Assembly (NCBI RefSeq): GCF_001428805.1
Contig: NZ_LMIS01000001.1
Location: 924,586-988,585 of the forward strand
Reading direction: 5' to 3'
Origin: Aeromicrobium sp. Root236
GTDB taxonomy: Bacteria > Actinomycetota > Actinomycetes > Propionibacteriales > Nocardioidaceae
Length of the DNA: 64,000 nucleotides
In this document: positions 18,256 through 25,116 of the stretch, one piece after another
Position numbering within the stretch: the first letter of the stretch is position 1
Layout of the letters: each line of letters begins with the position of its first letter
Position numbers and translations under genes: made by a program
The notes under the pieces: generated by a model
What the model was told of the DNA's origin: nothing
The model's database searches: none
The model's input: only the letters and a program-made list of their open reading frames with translations

Positions 18256-19656
18256 ATGGCCCGCTTCACGACGTTGTCGCGCCTCTCGGTGCGGCAGCGT
18301 CTCACCGCCGCCGTCGCCCTGCTCACCTCGCTCGCCCTGCTGGCCGTCGGGTCGACGCTGTACGGTCTGGAGTCGCGCCGGATCGACCGCGGCATCGAGA
18401 CCAGCCTGACGCAGGAGATCGGCGAGTTCCGCGCCCTGCAGTCCGAGCCCGATCCGCAGACCCGCAAGCCCTTCACCTCCGCCGACCGGCTGCTCACGGT
18501 GTTCCTCGAGCGCAACCTGCCGGACGACAACGAGGCGCTCTACGGCTTTCGGGCGTCGGGCGGCCCGTCCTACCAAGGCGAGGGCGACAGGCGGCTGCTC
18601 GGCTCGGCGCCGTTCCGCAGCCTGGTCGCCCGGCTCGAGACCAAGGGCGGCACGGGCACCGTCACGGTCGGCGGGTCCGAGTACCGCGTCGCGGTGCAGC
18701 CCGTCATCCAGGGCGGCTCGACCTCGGCGTTCGTCGTCGCGCACAACGTCAGCGCCAGCCGGGCGGACCTGCGCGAGCTGATGATCACGTACGCCCTGCT
18801 CGCCGCGCTCTCGGTCATCATCATCGCCGGGCTCGCCTCGTGGATCGCGGGCCGGCTGCTGAGTCCCGTTCGCCGGCTGCGCGACACCGCGCGGGGCATC
18901 TCCGACGGCGACCTCGGCGGCCGGCTTCAGGTCACCGGCCACGACGACCTCTCGGACCTGCAGCAGACCTTCAACGACATGCTCGACCGGCTCGAGTCGG
19001 CCTTCGTCACCCAGCGCCAGCTCCTCGACGACGCGGGGCACGAGCTGCGCACGCCGCTCACGATCCTCCGTGGCCACCTCGAGGTCCTCGACGCGTCCGA
19101 CCCCGACGACGTCGAGGCGACCCGCACCTTGCTGCTCGACGAGACCGATCGCATGTCGCGGCTGGTCGACGACCTCCTGATGCTGGCCAAGGCGCGACGC
19201 CCCGACTTCGTCCGCGTGCAACCGACCGACGTCGAGGCCCTGACGCACGGCGTGCTGGACCGCGCCCGCGCGCTGGCCGACCGCACCTGGCTGCTCGACG
19301 GCGTCGCGCGCGGCACGGCGCCGATGGACGGCCAAAGGATCACCCAGGCCCTGCTCCAGCTCGCCGACAACGCCGCCCGGCACACTCAGCCCGGCGACGA
19401 GATCGGCATCGGCTCGCGCCACCACGAGGGACGCCTGGAGCTGTGGGTACGGGACAGCGGGCCGGGCGTTGCGGCAGAGCTGCGCACCCAGATCTTCGAA
19501 CGCTTCGCGCGCGGCGACCACGACGACGAGGGCTTCGGACTCGGACTGTCGATCGTACGAGCGATCGCCGAGGCGCACGGCGGAGACGTCGTGCTGGACG
19601 ACACCGACACCGGGGCGGCGTTCCGCCTCCGCCTGCCGACAGGGGACATCGCATGA
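18256..19656 (+). CDS. Sensor histidine kinase (HAMP, HisKA, HATPase)
   Basis: A 466-residue membrane kinase. Its order is TM1 (about 17-36), a ~140-residue extracytoplasmic sensor region, TM2 (176-198), HAMP (199-251), the dimerisation/phosphoacceptor H-box DDAGHELRTPLT with H262, and an ATPase domain with ADNAARH (N box), DSGPGV and GFGLGLSIV. It starts at ATG 18256 shortly after GAGGG; its TGA overlaps the response regulator start by 4 nt. The acidic membrane protein directly upstream is probably functionally linked. Confidence 0.95.
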   Translation: MARFTTLSRLSVRQRLTAAVALLTSLALLAVGSTLYGLESRRIDRGIETSLTQEIGEFRALQSEPDPQTRKPFTSADRLLTVFLERNLPDDNEALYGFRASGGPSYQGEGDRRLLGSAPFRSLVARLETKGGTGTVTVGGSEYRVAVQPVIQGGSTSAFVVAHNVSASRADLRELMITYALLAALSVIIIAGLASWIAGRLLSPVRRLRDTARGISDGDLGGRLQVTGHDDLSDLQQTFNDMLDRLESAFVTQRQLLDDAGHELRTPLTILRGHLEVLDASDPDDVEATRTLLLDETDRMSRLVDDLLMLAKARRPDFVRVQPTDVEALTHGVLDRARALADRTWLLDGVARGTAPMDGQRITQALLQLADNAARHTQPGDEIGIGSRHHEGRLELWVRDSGPGVAAELRTQIFERFARGDHDDEGFGLGLSIVRAIAEAHGGDVVLDDTDTGAAFRLRLPTGDIA

Positions 19657-20312
19657 ACCGCATCCTGATCGTGGAGGACGAGGACCGCATCGCATCGTTC
19701 GTCGCCAAGGGGCTGAAGGCCGAGGGCTTCACTCCGACGGTGGTCGGGGACGGCATCACCGGGCTGGACTACGCCCTGACCGGCGAGTTCGACCTCATGG
19801 TGCTCGACATAGGGCTGCCCGGCATGGACGGCTTCCGCATCCTCGAACGCGTCACGGCCGAGCGGCCGGCCCTGCCGGTCATCGTGCTGACCGCCCGCGA
19901 CTCGGTCACCGACACGGTGGCGGCGTTGGAAGGCGGTGCGGCCGACTACATGTCCAAGCCGTTCAAGTTCGGCGAGCTGCTGGCCCGCGTACGGCTGAGG
20001 CTGCGACCGCCTGGCGAGCCGGCACCCGACGACGAGCTCTCGGTCGGCGCCGTGCGCGTGGACCTGCGCCGGCGTCGGGCGTACGTCGGAGAGCGGGAGG
20101 TCGAGCTGTCAGCGCGTGAGCTGACGCTCGCCGAGGTCCTGATCCGCAACCGCGGCATCGTCCTGTCCCGCGAGCAGCTGCTGTCACAGGTGTGGGGCTA
20201 CGACTTCGACCCCGGGTCCAACGTCGTCGACGTCTACGTCGGCTATCTCCGCAAGAAGCTCGGTGCCGACCTCGTGACGACCGTGCGGGGCCTCGGCTAC
20301 CGCGTCGACTGA
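19653..20312 (+). CDS. OmpR/PhoB-family response regulator
   Basis: A 219-residue DNA-binding regulator. The receiver domain (1-115) has the acidic pair EDED near residue 8, phosphoacceptor D52 in VLDIGLPGMDG and conserved K102 in MSKPFKF. A winged-helix effector domain follows (about 128-219), ending in VTTVRGLGYRVD. Coupled by ATGA to the histidine kinase, so they form a cognate pair. Target genes are unknown; the 18-bp inverted repeat at 21615-21632 is one nearby candidate. Confidence 0.96.
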   Translation: MNRILIVEDEDRIASFVAKGLKAEGFTPTVVGDGITGLDYALTGEFDLMVLDIGLPGMDGFRILERVTAERPALPVIVLTARDSVTDTVAALEGGAADYMSKPFKFGELLARVRLRLRPPGEPAPDDELSVGAVRVDLRRRRAYVGEREVELSARELTLAEVLIRNRGIVLSREQLLSQVWGYDFDPGSNVVDVYVGYLRKKLGADLVTTVRGLGYRVD

Positions 20313-20328
20313 CCCGCGACTCGTACGG

Positions 20329-21177
20329 TCAGAGGGTGATCTTGAAGCCGGAGAGCCGGGCCTGCGGGAGGCGTTCGAGCATCGGCTCGAGGGCCCGCGC
20401 GGCCTCGTCAGGCAGCGGGCGGTCGGCCGGGTCGCTCGACAGGCAGGCGAAGATCAGGTCGCCGAGCGCGGCCGGCACGAAGTCCGGCAGGACGTACGGC
20501 TCCTCGGTGAGCTGCAACCAGCGAGGCTCCCGCTCGAACGCGCGATAGCCCGCAGCGGCACGGAACATCGTGGCCCCGAACCCCCACATGTCGCTCGCGT
20601 GGCCGATCGTGCCGCGCTCTCCGGGAAGGCACTGCTCGGGAGCCATGTACTCGTCGCTGCCGAGCGGATCGGTCAGCTCGGCGGCCGTTTTGCTCTCCAT
20701 CGCGATGCTGAAGTCGATGAGCTTCGCCGGGGCGCCCATGATGACGTTGCTGGGCTTCACGTCGAGGTGGCAGACATCCATCCCGCGCAGGTAGTGCAGC
20801 GCCGACGCGAGCTCCAGACCGAGCGGCAGCAGCTGGTGCAGCGGCACGTAGCCGTGCTTCGAGATGAGCGATGACAGGCTCGGCCCGTCGATGTTCTCCA
20901 GCACCAGGTACGGGCGATCGCCCTCGTCGTCGTACGCGAACACGCGCGCGATGCCCGGGTGGTTGAGCCGGCCCAGCACGTCGACCTCGCGCTGCAGGTC
21001 GACACGTGCCGAGTCGGTGACCTGACCCGGCCGGACGACCTTGGCGACGACGGGCGCGTACAGCCGCTCGTCGAACGCGAGCCACGCCTCGTACATCGTG
21101 CCGCCGCCGACCGGCTTGACAGCCGTGAGGCCGGGGGCGATCGCGTCGCCCCCGGCCAGGCCCCAGGTGTCGGACAT
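20329..21177 (-). CDS. Serine/threonine protein kinase-like protein, atypical motifs
   Basis: A 282-residue cytosolic protein made of a kinase domain only, with no transmembrane helix or PASTA domain. Visible elements are a Gly-rich loop (PVGGGTMYEA), K46 (VVAKVVRP), E64, a catalytic loop HLDVKPSNVIM (H137-N144) and APEQ. Two motifs deviate: HLD replaces HRD and DFS (155-157) replaces DFG. The key Asp139, Lys141, Asn144 and Asp155 remain, so activity is plausible. Its ATG overlaps the TGA of the upstream Thr/Asn-repeat gene by one base, so the two are translationally coupled. Confidence 0.88.
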   Translation of the reverse strand: MSDTWGLAGGDAIAPGLTAVKPVGGGTMYEAWLAFDERLYAPVVAKVVRPGQVTDSARVDLQREVDVLGRLNHPGIARVFAYDDEGDRPYLVLENIDGPSLSSLISKHGYVPLHQLLPLGLELASALHYLRGMDVCHLDVKPSNVIMGAPAKLIDFSIAMESKTAAELTDPLGSDEYMAPEQCLPGERGTIGHASDMWGFGATMFRAAAGYRAFEREPRWLQLTEEPYVLPDFVPAALGDLIFACLSSDPADRPLPDEAARALEPMLERLPQARLSGFKITL

Positions 21178-21542
21178 CAGTTGGTGTTCGCGGTCGGCGC
21201 CGTGTTCTTCGTCGGCGCGGTGTTCACGGTCTTGACCGTGTTCTTGGTCGGGGCCGTGTTCGCCGTGTTGGTCGTCGGCGACGTGTTGGCGGTGTTCGCC
21301 GTGTTGGTCGTCGGCGTCGTGTTGACGGTGTGGTGCGTCGGCGAGTCGGCCTTGCCTGCCTGGTCGTCGTCGGGGTCGTCGTCGAGGTTGGTCGACTGGA
21401 CCCACGAGGTCGAGGTGTCCTCGCGCTTGACGACCTTGTCGCCGTCCTTGGCCTGGGCGCCGCCGGCGATCGCGACTCCCGCAGTGCCGAGGACGACCGT
21501 GCCGGCCAGGGTCACGATGCCGGTGCGTACGAGCTTGTGCAT
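21177..21542 (-). CDS. Exported Thr/Asn-repeat protein
   Basis: A 121-residue protein with no recognisable family. Residues 1-31 are a cleavable signal peptide (MHKLVRTGIVTLAGTVVLGT then AGVAIAGGAQA). A short acidic segment (DDDPDDD, about 54-60) follows, and then residues 72-121 are almost only Thr, Asn, Pro, Ala and Lys in short reiterated units such as NTANTSPTTNTANTAPTKNT. The ribosome binding site AAGGAG is strong. It is the first gene of a two-gene operon with the kinase at 20329. A wall-exposed or spacer role, possibly modified on Thr, is inference. Confidence 0.75.
   Translation of the reverse strand: MHKLVRTGIVTLAGTVVLGTAGVAIAGGAQAKDGDKVVKREDTSTSWVQSTNLDDDPDDDQAGKADSPTHHTVNTTPTTNTANTANTSPTTNTANTAPTKNTVKTVNTAPTKNTAPTANTN
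21180..21329. repeat. Low-complexity tandem repeat encoding the Thr/Asn tail
   Basis: About 150 bp of imperfect short repeats (units such as GTGTTCGCCGTGTTGGTC and GGCGCGGTGTTC) that encode the NT-rich tail. Unit length varies between roughly 9 and 18 bp, so copy number could change by slippage. The reading frame is maintained. Confidence 0.7.
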
Positions 21543-21614
21543 GCTCTTCTCCTTGATCGGTGGTTGCTGATGACCCCAATCTGTCGACCCGGGGTGAGGC
21601 ACCCATGAGCCCCG

Positions 21615-21632
21615 CATGAGAGGTCTCTCATG
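21615..21632. promoter_or_regulatory. Candidate operator between repeat-protein and SDR genes
   Basis: Near-perfect palindrome CATGAGAG-GT-CTCTCATG in the 126-nt divergent intergenic region, 73 nt from the repeat-protein start and 37 nt from the SDR start. Another CATGAG occurs 12 bases before it. The regulator is unknown. Confidence 0.4.
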
Positions 21633-21668
21633 TGGCGGCTGTCGGGGGCCGCGCCTAGCGTCGGACCC

Positions 21669-22418
21669 ATGCCGACCACCCCTGACCTGTCCGTCCTGCG
21701 CGACACCACCAGCCTCGTGACGGGTGGCGCCTCTGGCCTCGGCGCCGCTGTCGTCGCCGAGCTCGCTTCCCATGGCGCGCATGTGGTCGTCGTCGATCCG
21801 GATGCCGACGCGGCACGCGAGCTGGTGCAGCGCGTCGAGCACCACGGCGGCTCCGCAGAGGCGGTGGTCGCGGACGTACGCGACACCGATCGCCTGGCAT
21901 GGGCCGTCGACCTGGCCGCCGCGAAGGGCAGTCTGTTCTCGGTCGTCAGCAACGCCGGCGGCTGGGACGGGCTCGCCACCCACTTCCCCGACGCCTCACC
22001 GGACGAGTGGTTGCGGGTCGTCGAGCTCAACCTCGTCGCGCCCATGCGCCTGCTGCACCTCGCCCGCACCGCTGTCGTGGACGGCGGCGCGGTCGTCCAG
22101 GTGTCGTCGAGCGCAGGCATCGAGTCCACCCCGTACGCCTCGCCGGAGTACGCCGTCGCCAAGGCCGGCATCGCGCGCCTGACGTCCGCGGTGGGTGACT
22201 GGGCGAGCCCACGCGTGAGCTGCGTCGTGCCGGGCTGGATCGCCCTCCCCCGGGCGCAGAGCGAGCTGGCCGCGCTCGCCCCGGAGGACCGGCTCTCGGC
22301 TCCCCCGCTCGTGCCGGTCGGCCAGGTGACCGACGAGATCGTCCGGTTGATCGTCGATCCGTCCTCCGGCGGCGAGGTCGTGGTGCTCGACGGAGCCGGC
22401 CCGCCGCGGCCGCTCTAG
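21669..22418 (+). CDS. Short-chain dehydrogenase/reductase
   Basis: A 249-residue Rossmann-fold oxidoreductase. The cofactor motif TGGASGLG is at 18-25, NAG at about 95-97, catalytic serine around 147-148 and YAVAK with Y161 and K165. D43 after strand 2 (VVVVDPDADA) favours NAD(H) over NADP(H). It starts at ATG 21669, is divergent from the repeat-protein/kinase operon, and overlaps the convergent phospholipase D gene on CTAG. Substrate is unknown. Confidence 0.9.
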   Translation: MPTTPDLSVLRDTTSLVTGGASGLGAAVVAELASHGAHVVVVDPDADAARELVQRVEHHGGSAEAVVADVRDTDRLAWAVDLAAAKGSLFSVVSNAGGWDGLATHFPDASPDEWLRVVELNLVAPMRLLHLARTAVVDGGAVVQVSSSAGIESTPYASPEYAVAKAGIARLTSAVGDWASPRVSCVVPGWIALPRAQSELAALAPEDRLSAPPLVPVGQVTDEIVRLIVDPSSGGEVVVLDGAGPPRPL

Positions 22419-23677
22419 AGCAGCGGCCGCAACGGGGCGAGGATCCACTCGCACGCCTTGGCGACAAGCGGCCGCGACGACCACTCGGCCCTCGTCAGCA
22501 CGCGCGCGTTGGAGGCGTCGGTCTCGAAGACCGTCTCCAGGTGCTGCGCCAGCGCATCGTCGAGGATCTCGAGGTTGATCTCGTAGTTGCCGGTCAGGCT
22601 CAGCCGGTCGATGTTGGCCGTGCCGATCGTCGTCCAGCGGCCGTCGATCGTCGCGGTCTTGGCGTGCACCATCCAGTCCTGGTAGAGCAGGATCTCCACC
22701 CCACCGTCGAGCAGTTGGGAGTAGAAGCCCCGAGAGAGCCAGTCGGCCACGACGTGGTTGGAGATCTCGGGGACGAGGATCCGCACGCGTACGCCCCGGG
22801 CCGCCGCCGCGAGCAGCCCTTCGAGGATGTCGCGGTCGGGGATGAAGTAGGCGGCGGTGATGTAGATGTGGTCGCGCGCCCGGTCGATCGCCTCGATGTA
22901 CATGCCGCGGATCGGGAACAGCAGCTGCCTCGGGACGTTGCGGTGGGCACGGATCTGCGGCTCCCAGCTCGCGTCGCCGCGCTCCTCGAGCATCCGCGAC
23001 CGCTTGCTGCGCCGCAGGTTCCAGAAGTCGACGAACGCGTTGTCGAGGTCCCACACCGAGGGGCCCTCGATCTTGAGGTGCGTGTCGCGCCACTCCGAGG
23101 CGTACAACGAACCGACGTTGTAGCCACCGACGTAGCCGACCGCGTCGTCGACGACCAGCACCTTGCGGTGGTCGCGTCCCATCTGCCGCGGGCTGAAGAA
23201 CCGCCAGCCGGTGGCGAACACGGGATAGCGCAGCACGTGGATCGGGGCGGGGAACGTGAGGAAGCTCGGCGGGACCACCAGGTTGGCGAAGCCGTCATAG
23301 ATCACGTAGACCTCGACGCCGCGCTCGGCCGCGTCGGTCAGCGCCTGCTTGAAGCGCCGGCCCATGTCGTCGGCCTTGATGATGTAGGTCTCGAACAGGA
23401 TGCGCTCGCGGGCGTTGCCGATCGCCTCGAGCATGTCCTCGAACAGGTCGGAGCCGTACGTGTAGACCGTCGCCGTGTTGCCGGCGCCGACCTCGAGCGG
23501 TTCGGGGGCGGTCACCGGGAACGTCTCGTGGCCCTTGCCGCCGCGCATCATCTTGCGCACCTTGGTCGTCACCATGAGCGCCACGACGATCAGGAACTGC
23601 GCGGTCACCATCGTGGACAGGGCCCGCTTGAGGATGCCGCGGGTCGACGGTCGGCGCATGCGCATGGTGGCACTCAC
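22415..23677 (-). CDS. Phospholipase D-family protein (cardiolipin synthase-like)
   Basis: A 420-residue protein with an N-terminal transmembrane helix (about 24-40) and two HKD motifs: HRKVLVVD (H170, K172, D177) and HAKTATID (H338, K340, D345). That arrangement is typical of PLD-type cardiolipin synthases, which join two phosphatidylglycerols, though other phosphatidyltransfer roles are possible. I took the GTG at 23677; an ATG 12 nt downstream would also work. It lies upstream of nothing obvious on its strand and its stop overlaps the SDR gene. Confidence 0.88.
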   Translation of the reverse strand: MSATMRMRRPSTRGILKRALSTMVTAQFLIVVALMVTTKVRKMMRGGKGHETFPVTAPEPLEVGAGNTATVYTYGSDLFEDMLEAIGNARERILFETYIIKADDMGRRFKQALTDAAERGVEVYVIYDGFANLVVPPSFLTFPAPIHVLRYPVFATGWRFFSPRQMGRDHRKVLVVDDAVGYVGGYNVGSLYASEWRDTHLKIEGPSVWDLDNAFVDFWNLRRSKRSRMLEERGDASWEPQIRAHRNVPRQLLFPIRGMYIEAIDRARDHIYITAAYFIPDRDILEGLLAAAARGVRVRILVPEISNHVVADWLSRGFYSQLLDGGVEILLYQDWMVHAKTATIDGRWTTIGTANIDRLSLTGNYEINLEILDDALAQHLETVFETDASNARVLTRAEWSSRPLVAKACEWILAPLRPLL

Positions 23678-23703
23678 CCTAGCGAGTCCCGATCCCGCGG
23701 TGA

Positions 23704-24585
23704 TCAGACGAAGACGGCGACCGGCTTGGCGACGCCGCCGCGCTGCTCGTAGAGCGCCAGGAACTCCCCCGACGGCGCGAACACCGCGACCGCGCCGGGC
23801 GCGCCGAGGTCGATGCCGGTGAGCGGACGGCCGAAGCGCACGTCCGAGGCTTCGCGCTCCGCGAGGTCGTACGACGGGAAGCTCGCGCGCGCCACGTCGT
23901 CGAGGCCGGCCACGACGAGGTCCTTCTCGAGCTCCTCGAGCGTGTGGGCCTGGTCGAGCGCGAACGCACCGACGCGCGTGCGGCGCAACATCGTGAGGTG
24001 CCCCCCGACACCGAGATCGGCGCCGATGTCGCGGGCCAGGGCCCGGATGTAGGTGCCGCTCGTGCAGACGACCCGCACGTCCACGTCGACCACGTCGCCC
24101 TCGACGCGCAGGTCATCGAGCTCGAACACCGAGACCGTGACCGGCCGGGCCTTGAGCTCGACCTCGTCGCCGGCGCGGACCCGTGCGTACGATCGCACGC
24201 CGTCGACCTTGATGGCGGAGACCGACGACGGGACCTGCTGGATGTCGCCCGTGTACGCCGGCAGCACCGCGCGTACGGCGGCCTCGTCGATGTGCGAGGC
24301 CGGCGTCGACGCGGTGACCTCGCCCTCGGCGTCGTCGGTGACGGTGCTCTGGCCGAGGCGGATCGTCGCGACGTACTCCTTGTCGGCGAGCGTCAGGTGG
24401 CCGAGCAGCCGCGTCGCGCGGTTGATGCCCAGCACCAGGATGCCGGTCGCCATCGGGTCGAGCGTTCCGGAGTGGCCGACCTTCTTGGTGCCGGCGATGC
24501 GGCGCATGCGGCCGACGACGTCGTGCGACGTCCAGCCGGCCGGCTTGTCGACGACGACCAGGCCCGACACCGGAGCGTCAGTCAT
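23704..24585 (-). CDS. truB: tRNA pseudouridine-55 synthase
   Basis: Converts U55 of tRNAs to pseudouridine. The 293-residue protein has the N-terminal [14 protein letters not shown], the catalytic motif [12 protein letters not shown] with D43, and the [20 protein letters not shown] segment characteristic of TruB, plus a C-terminal extension. The ATG at 24585 lies 8 nt inside the end of rbfA, so the two are translationally coupled. It closes the nusA-infB-rbfA-truB block. Confidence 0.97.
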   Translation of the reverse strand: MTDAPVSGLVVVDKPAGWTSHDVVGRMRRIAGTKKVGHSGTLDPMATGILVLGINRATRLLGHLTLADKEYVATIRLGQSTVTDDAEGEVTASTPASHIDEAAVRAVLPAYTGDIQQVPSSVSAIKVDGVRSYARVRAGDEVELKARPVTVSVFELDDLRVEGDVVDVDVRVVCTSGTYIRALARDIGADLGVGGHLTMLRRTRVGAFALDQAHTLEELEKDLVVAGLDDVARASFPSYDLAEREASDVRFGRPLTGIDLGAPGAVAVFAPSGEFLALYEQRGGVAKPVAVFV

Positions 24586-25030
24586 CGAGCTCCGCGTCGT
24601 CCTCGTCCTCGTCCTCGTCCTTCTTCTTGTACGGATCGGGGTCGCCGGCGTACTGCGCACCCGCGGAGCGCGAGGCGACCTGCTCGTCGGACTCCTTGAC
24701 CTTGGCCAGCAGGTCCTCGATCTCCTTGGCCGTCTCGGGGACGGCGTCGAGGAAGAACTCGATCGACGGCGTGATGCGGGTGCCGAGCTGCTTGCCGACC
24801 TCGGAGCGGATCAGGCCGGTGGCACTGCGCAGCGCCGCCGCGGTCTCCGCACGGGCCGTCTCGTCGCCCATGACGGTGTAGAACACCGAGGCCTGCTGAC
24901 CGTCACCGGTCATGCGTACGTCGGTGATCGTCACGAAGCCGAGACGCGGATCCTTGACCCGGCGCTCGAGCATCTGCGCGACGATGACCTTGATCCGGTC
25001 GGCGACCTTGTGGATCCGAGGTCCAGCCAT
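24578..25030 (-). CDS. rbfA: Ribosome-binding factor A
   Basis: A 30S maturation factor needed for late 16S processing and cold adaptation. The 150-residue protein begins [20 protein letters not shown] and contains [20 protein letters not shown] and the [20 protein letters not shown] strand-helix core. The C terminus is a Lys/Asp/Glu-rich tail (about 133-150). The start has AGGAGG. It follows infB after an 86-nt gap that contains a perfect 46-bp palindrome. Confidence 0.97.
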   Translation of the reverse strand: MAGPRIHKVADRIKVIVAQMLERRVKDPRLGFVTITDVRMTGDGQQASVFYTVMGDETARAETAAALRSATGLIRSEVGKQLGTRITPSIEFFLDAVPETAKEIEDLLAKVKESDEQVASRSAGAQYAGDPDPYKKKDEDEDEDDAELDD

Positions 25031-25062
25031 GATTCCTCCTGGTGTGAGACGTGGTGCGCGGC

Positions 25063-25108
25063 GTTCCTTGAGCTTGTCGAAAGGATCCTTTCGACAAGCT
25101 CAAGGAAC
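25063..25108. repeat. Perfect 46-bp palindrome between infB and rbfA
   Basis: The sequence is identical to its own reverse complement over 46 bp. Each 23-bp arm contains CCTTGAGCTTGTCGAAAGGA and the centre is GGATCC. Its core resembles the dispersed TTCGACAAGCTCAAGG-type intergenic repeats I recall from GC-rich genomes. In RNA it would form a loopless long hairpin 8 nt after the infB stop. Confidence 0.85.
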
Positions 25109-25116
25109 ATCAGCGC

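Noticed and set aside
16927..19695. A 2.8-kb open minus-strand frame that includes ribF at its end
   Set aside because: Only the last 308 codons have homology. The upstream part is antisense to the acidic-protein and histidine-kinase genes and has no family-like content, so ribF starts at 17853.
20329..21177. Treating the kinase-like gene as a pseudokinase
   Set aside because: Although HRD and DFG are altered, the catalytic Asp139, Lys141, Asn144 and metal-binding Asp155 are all present, so loss of activity is not supported.
21180..21329. Repetitive DNA that could suggest a CRISPR array
   Set aside because: Units are short, imperfect and contiguous without unique spacers, and they encode an uninterrupted Thr/Asn-rich protein tail.
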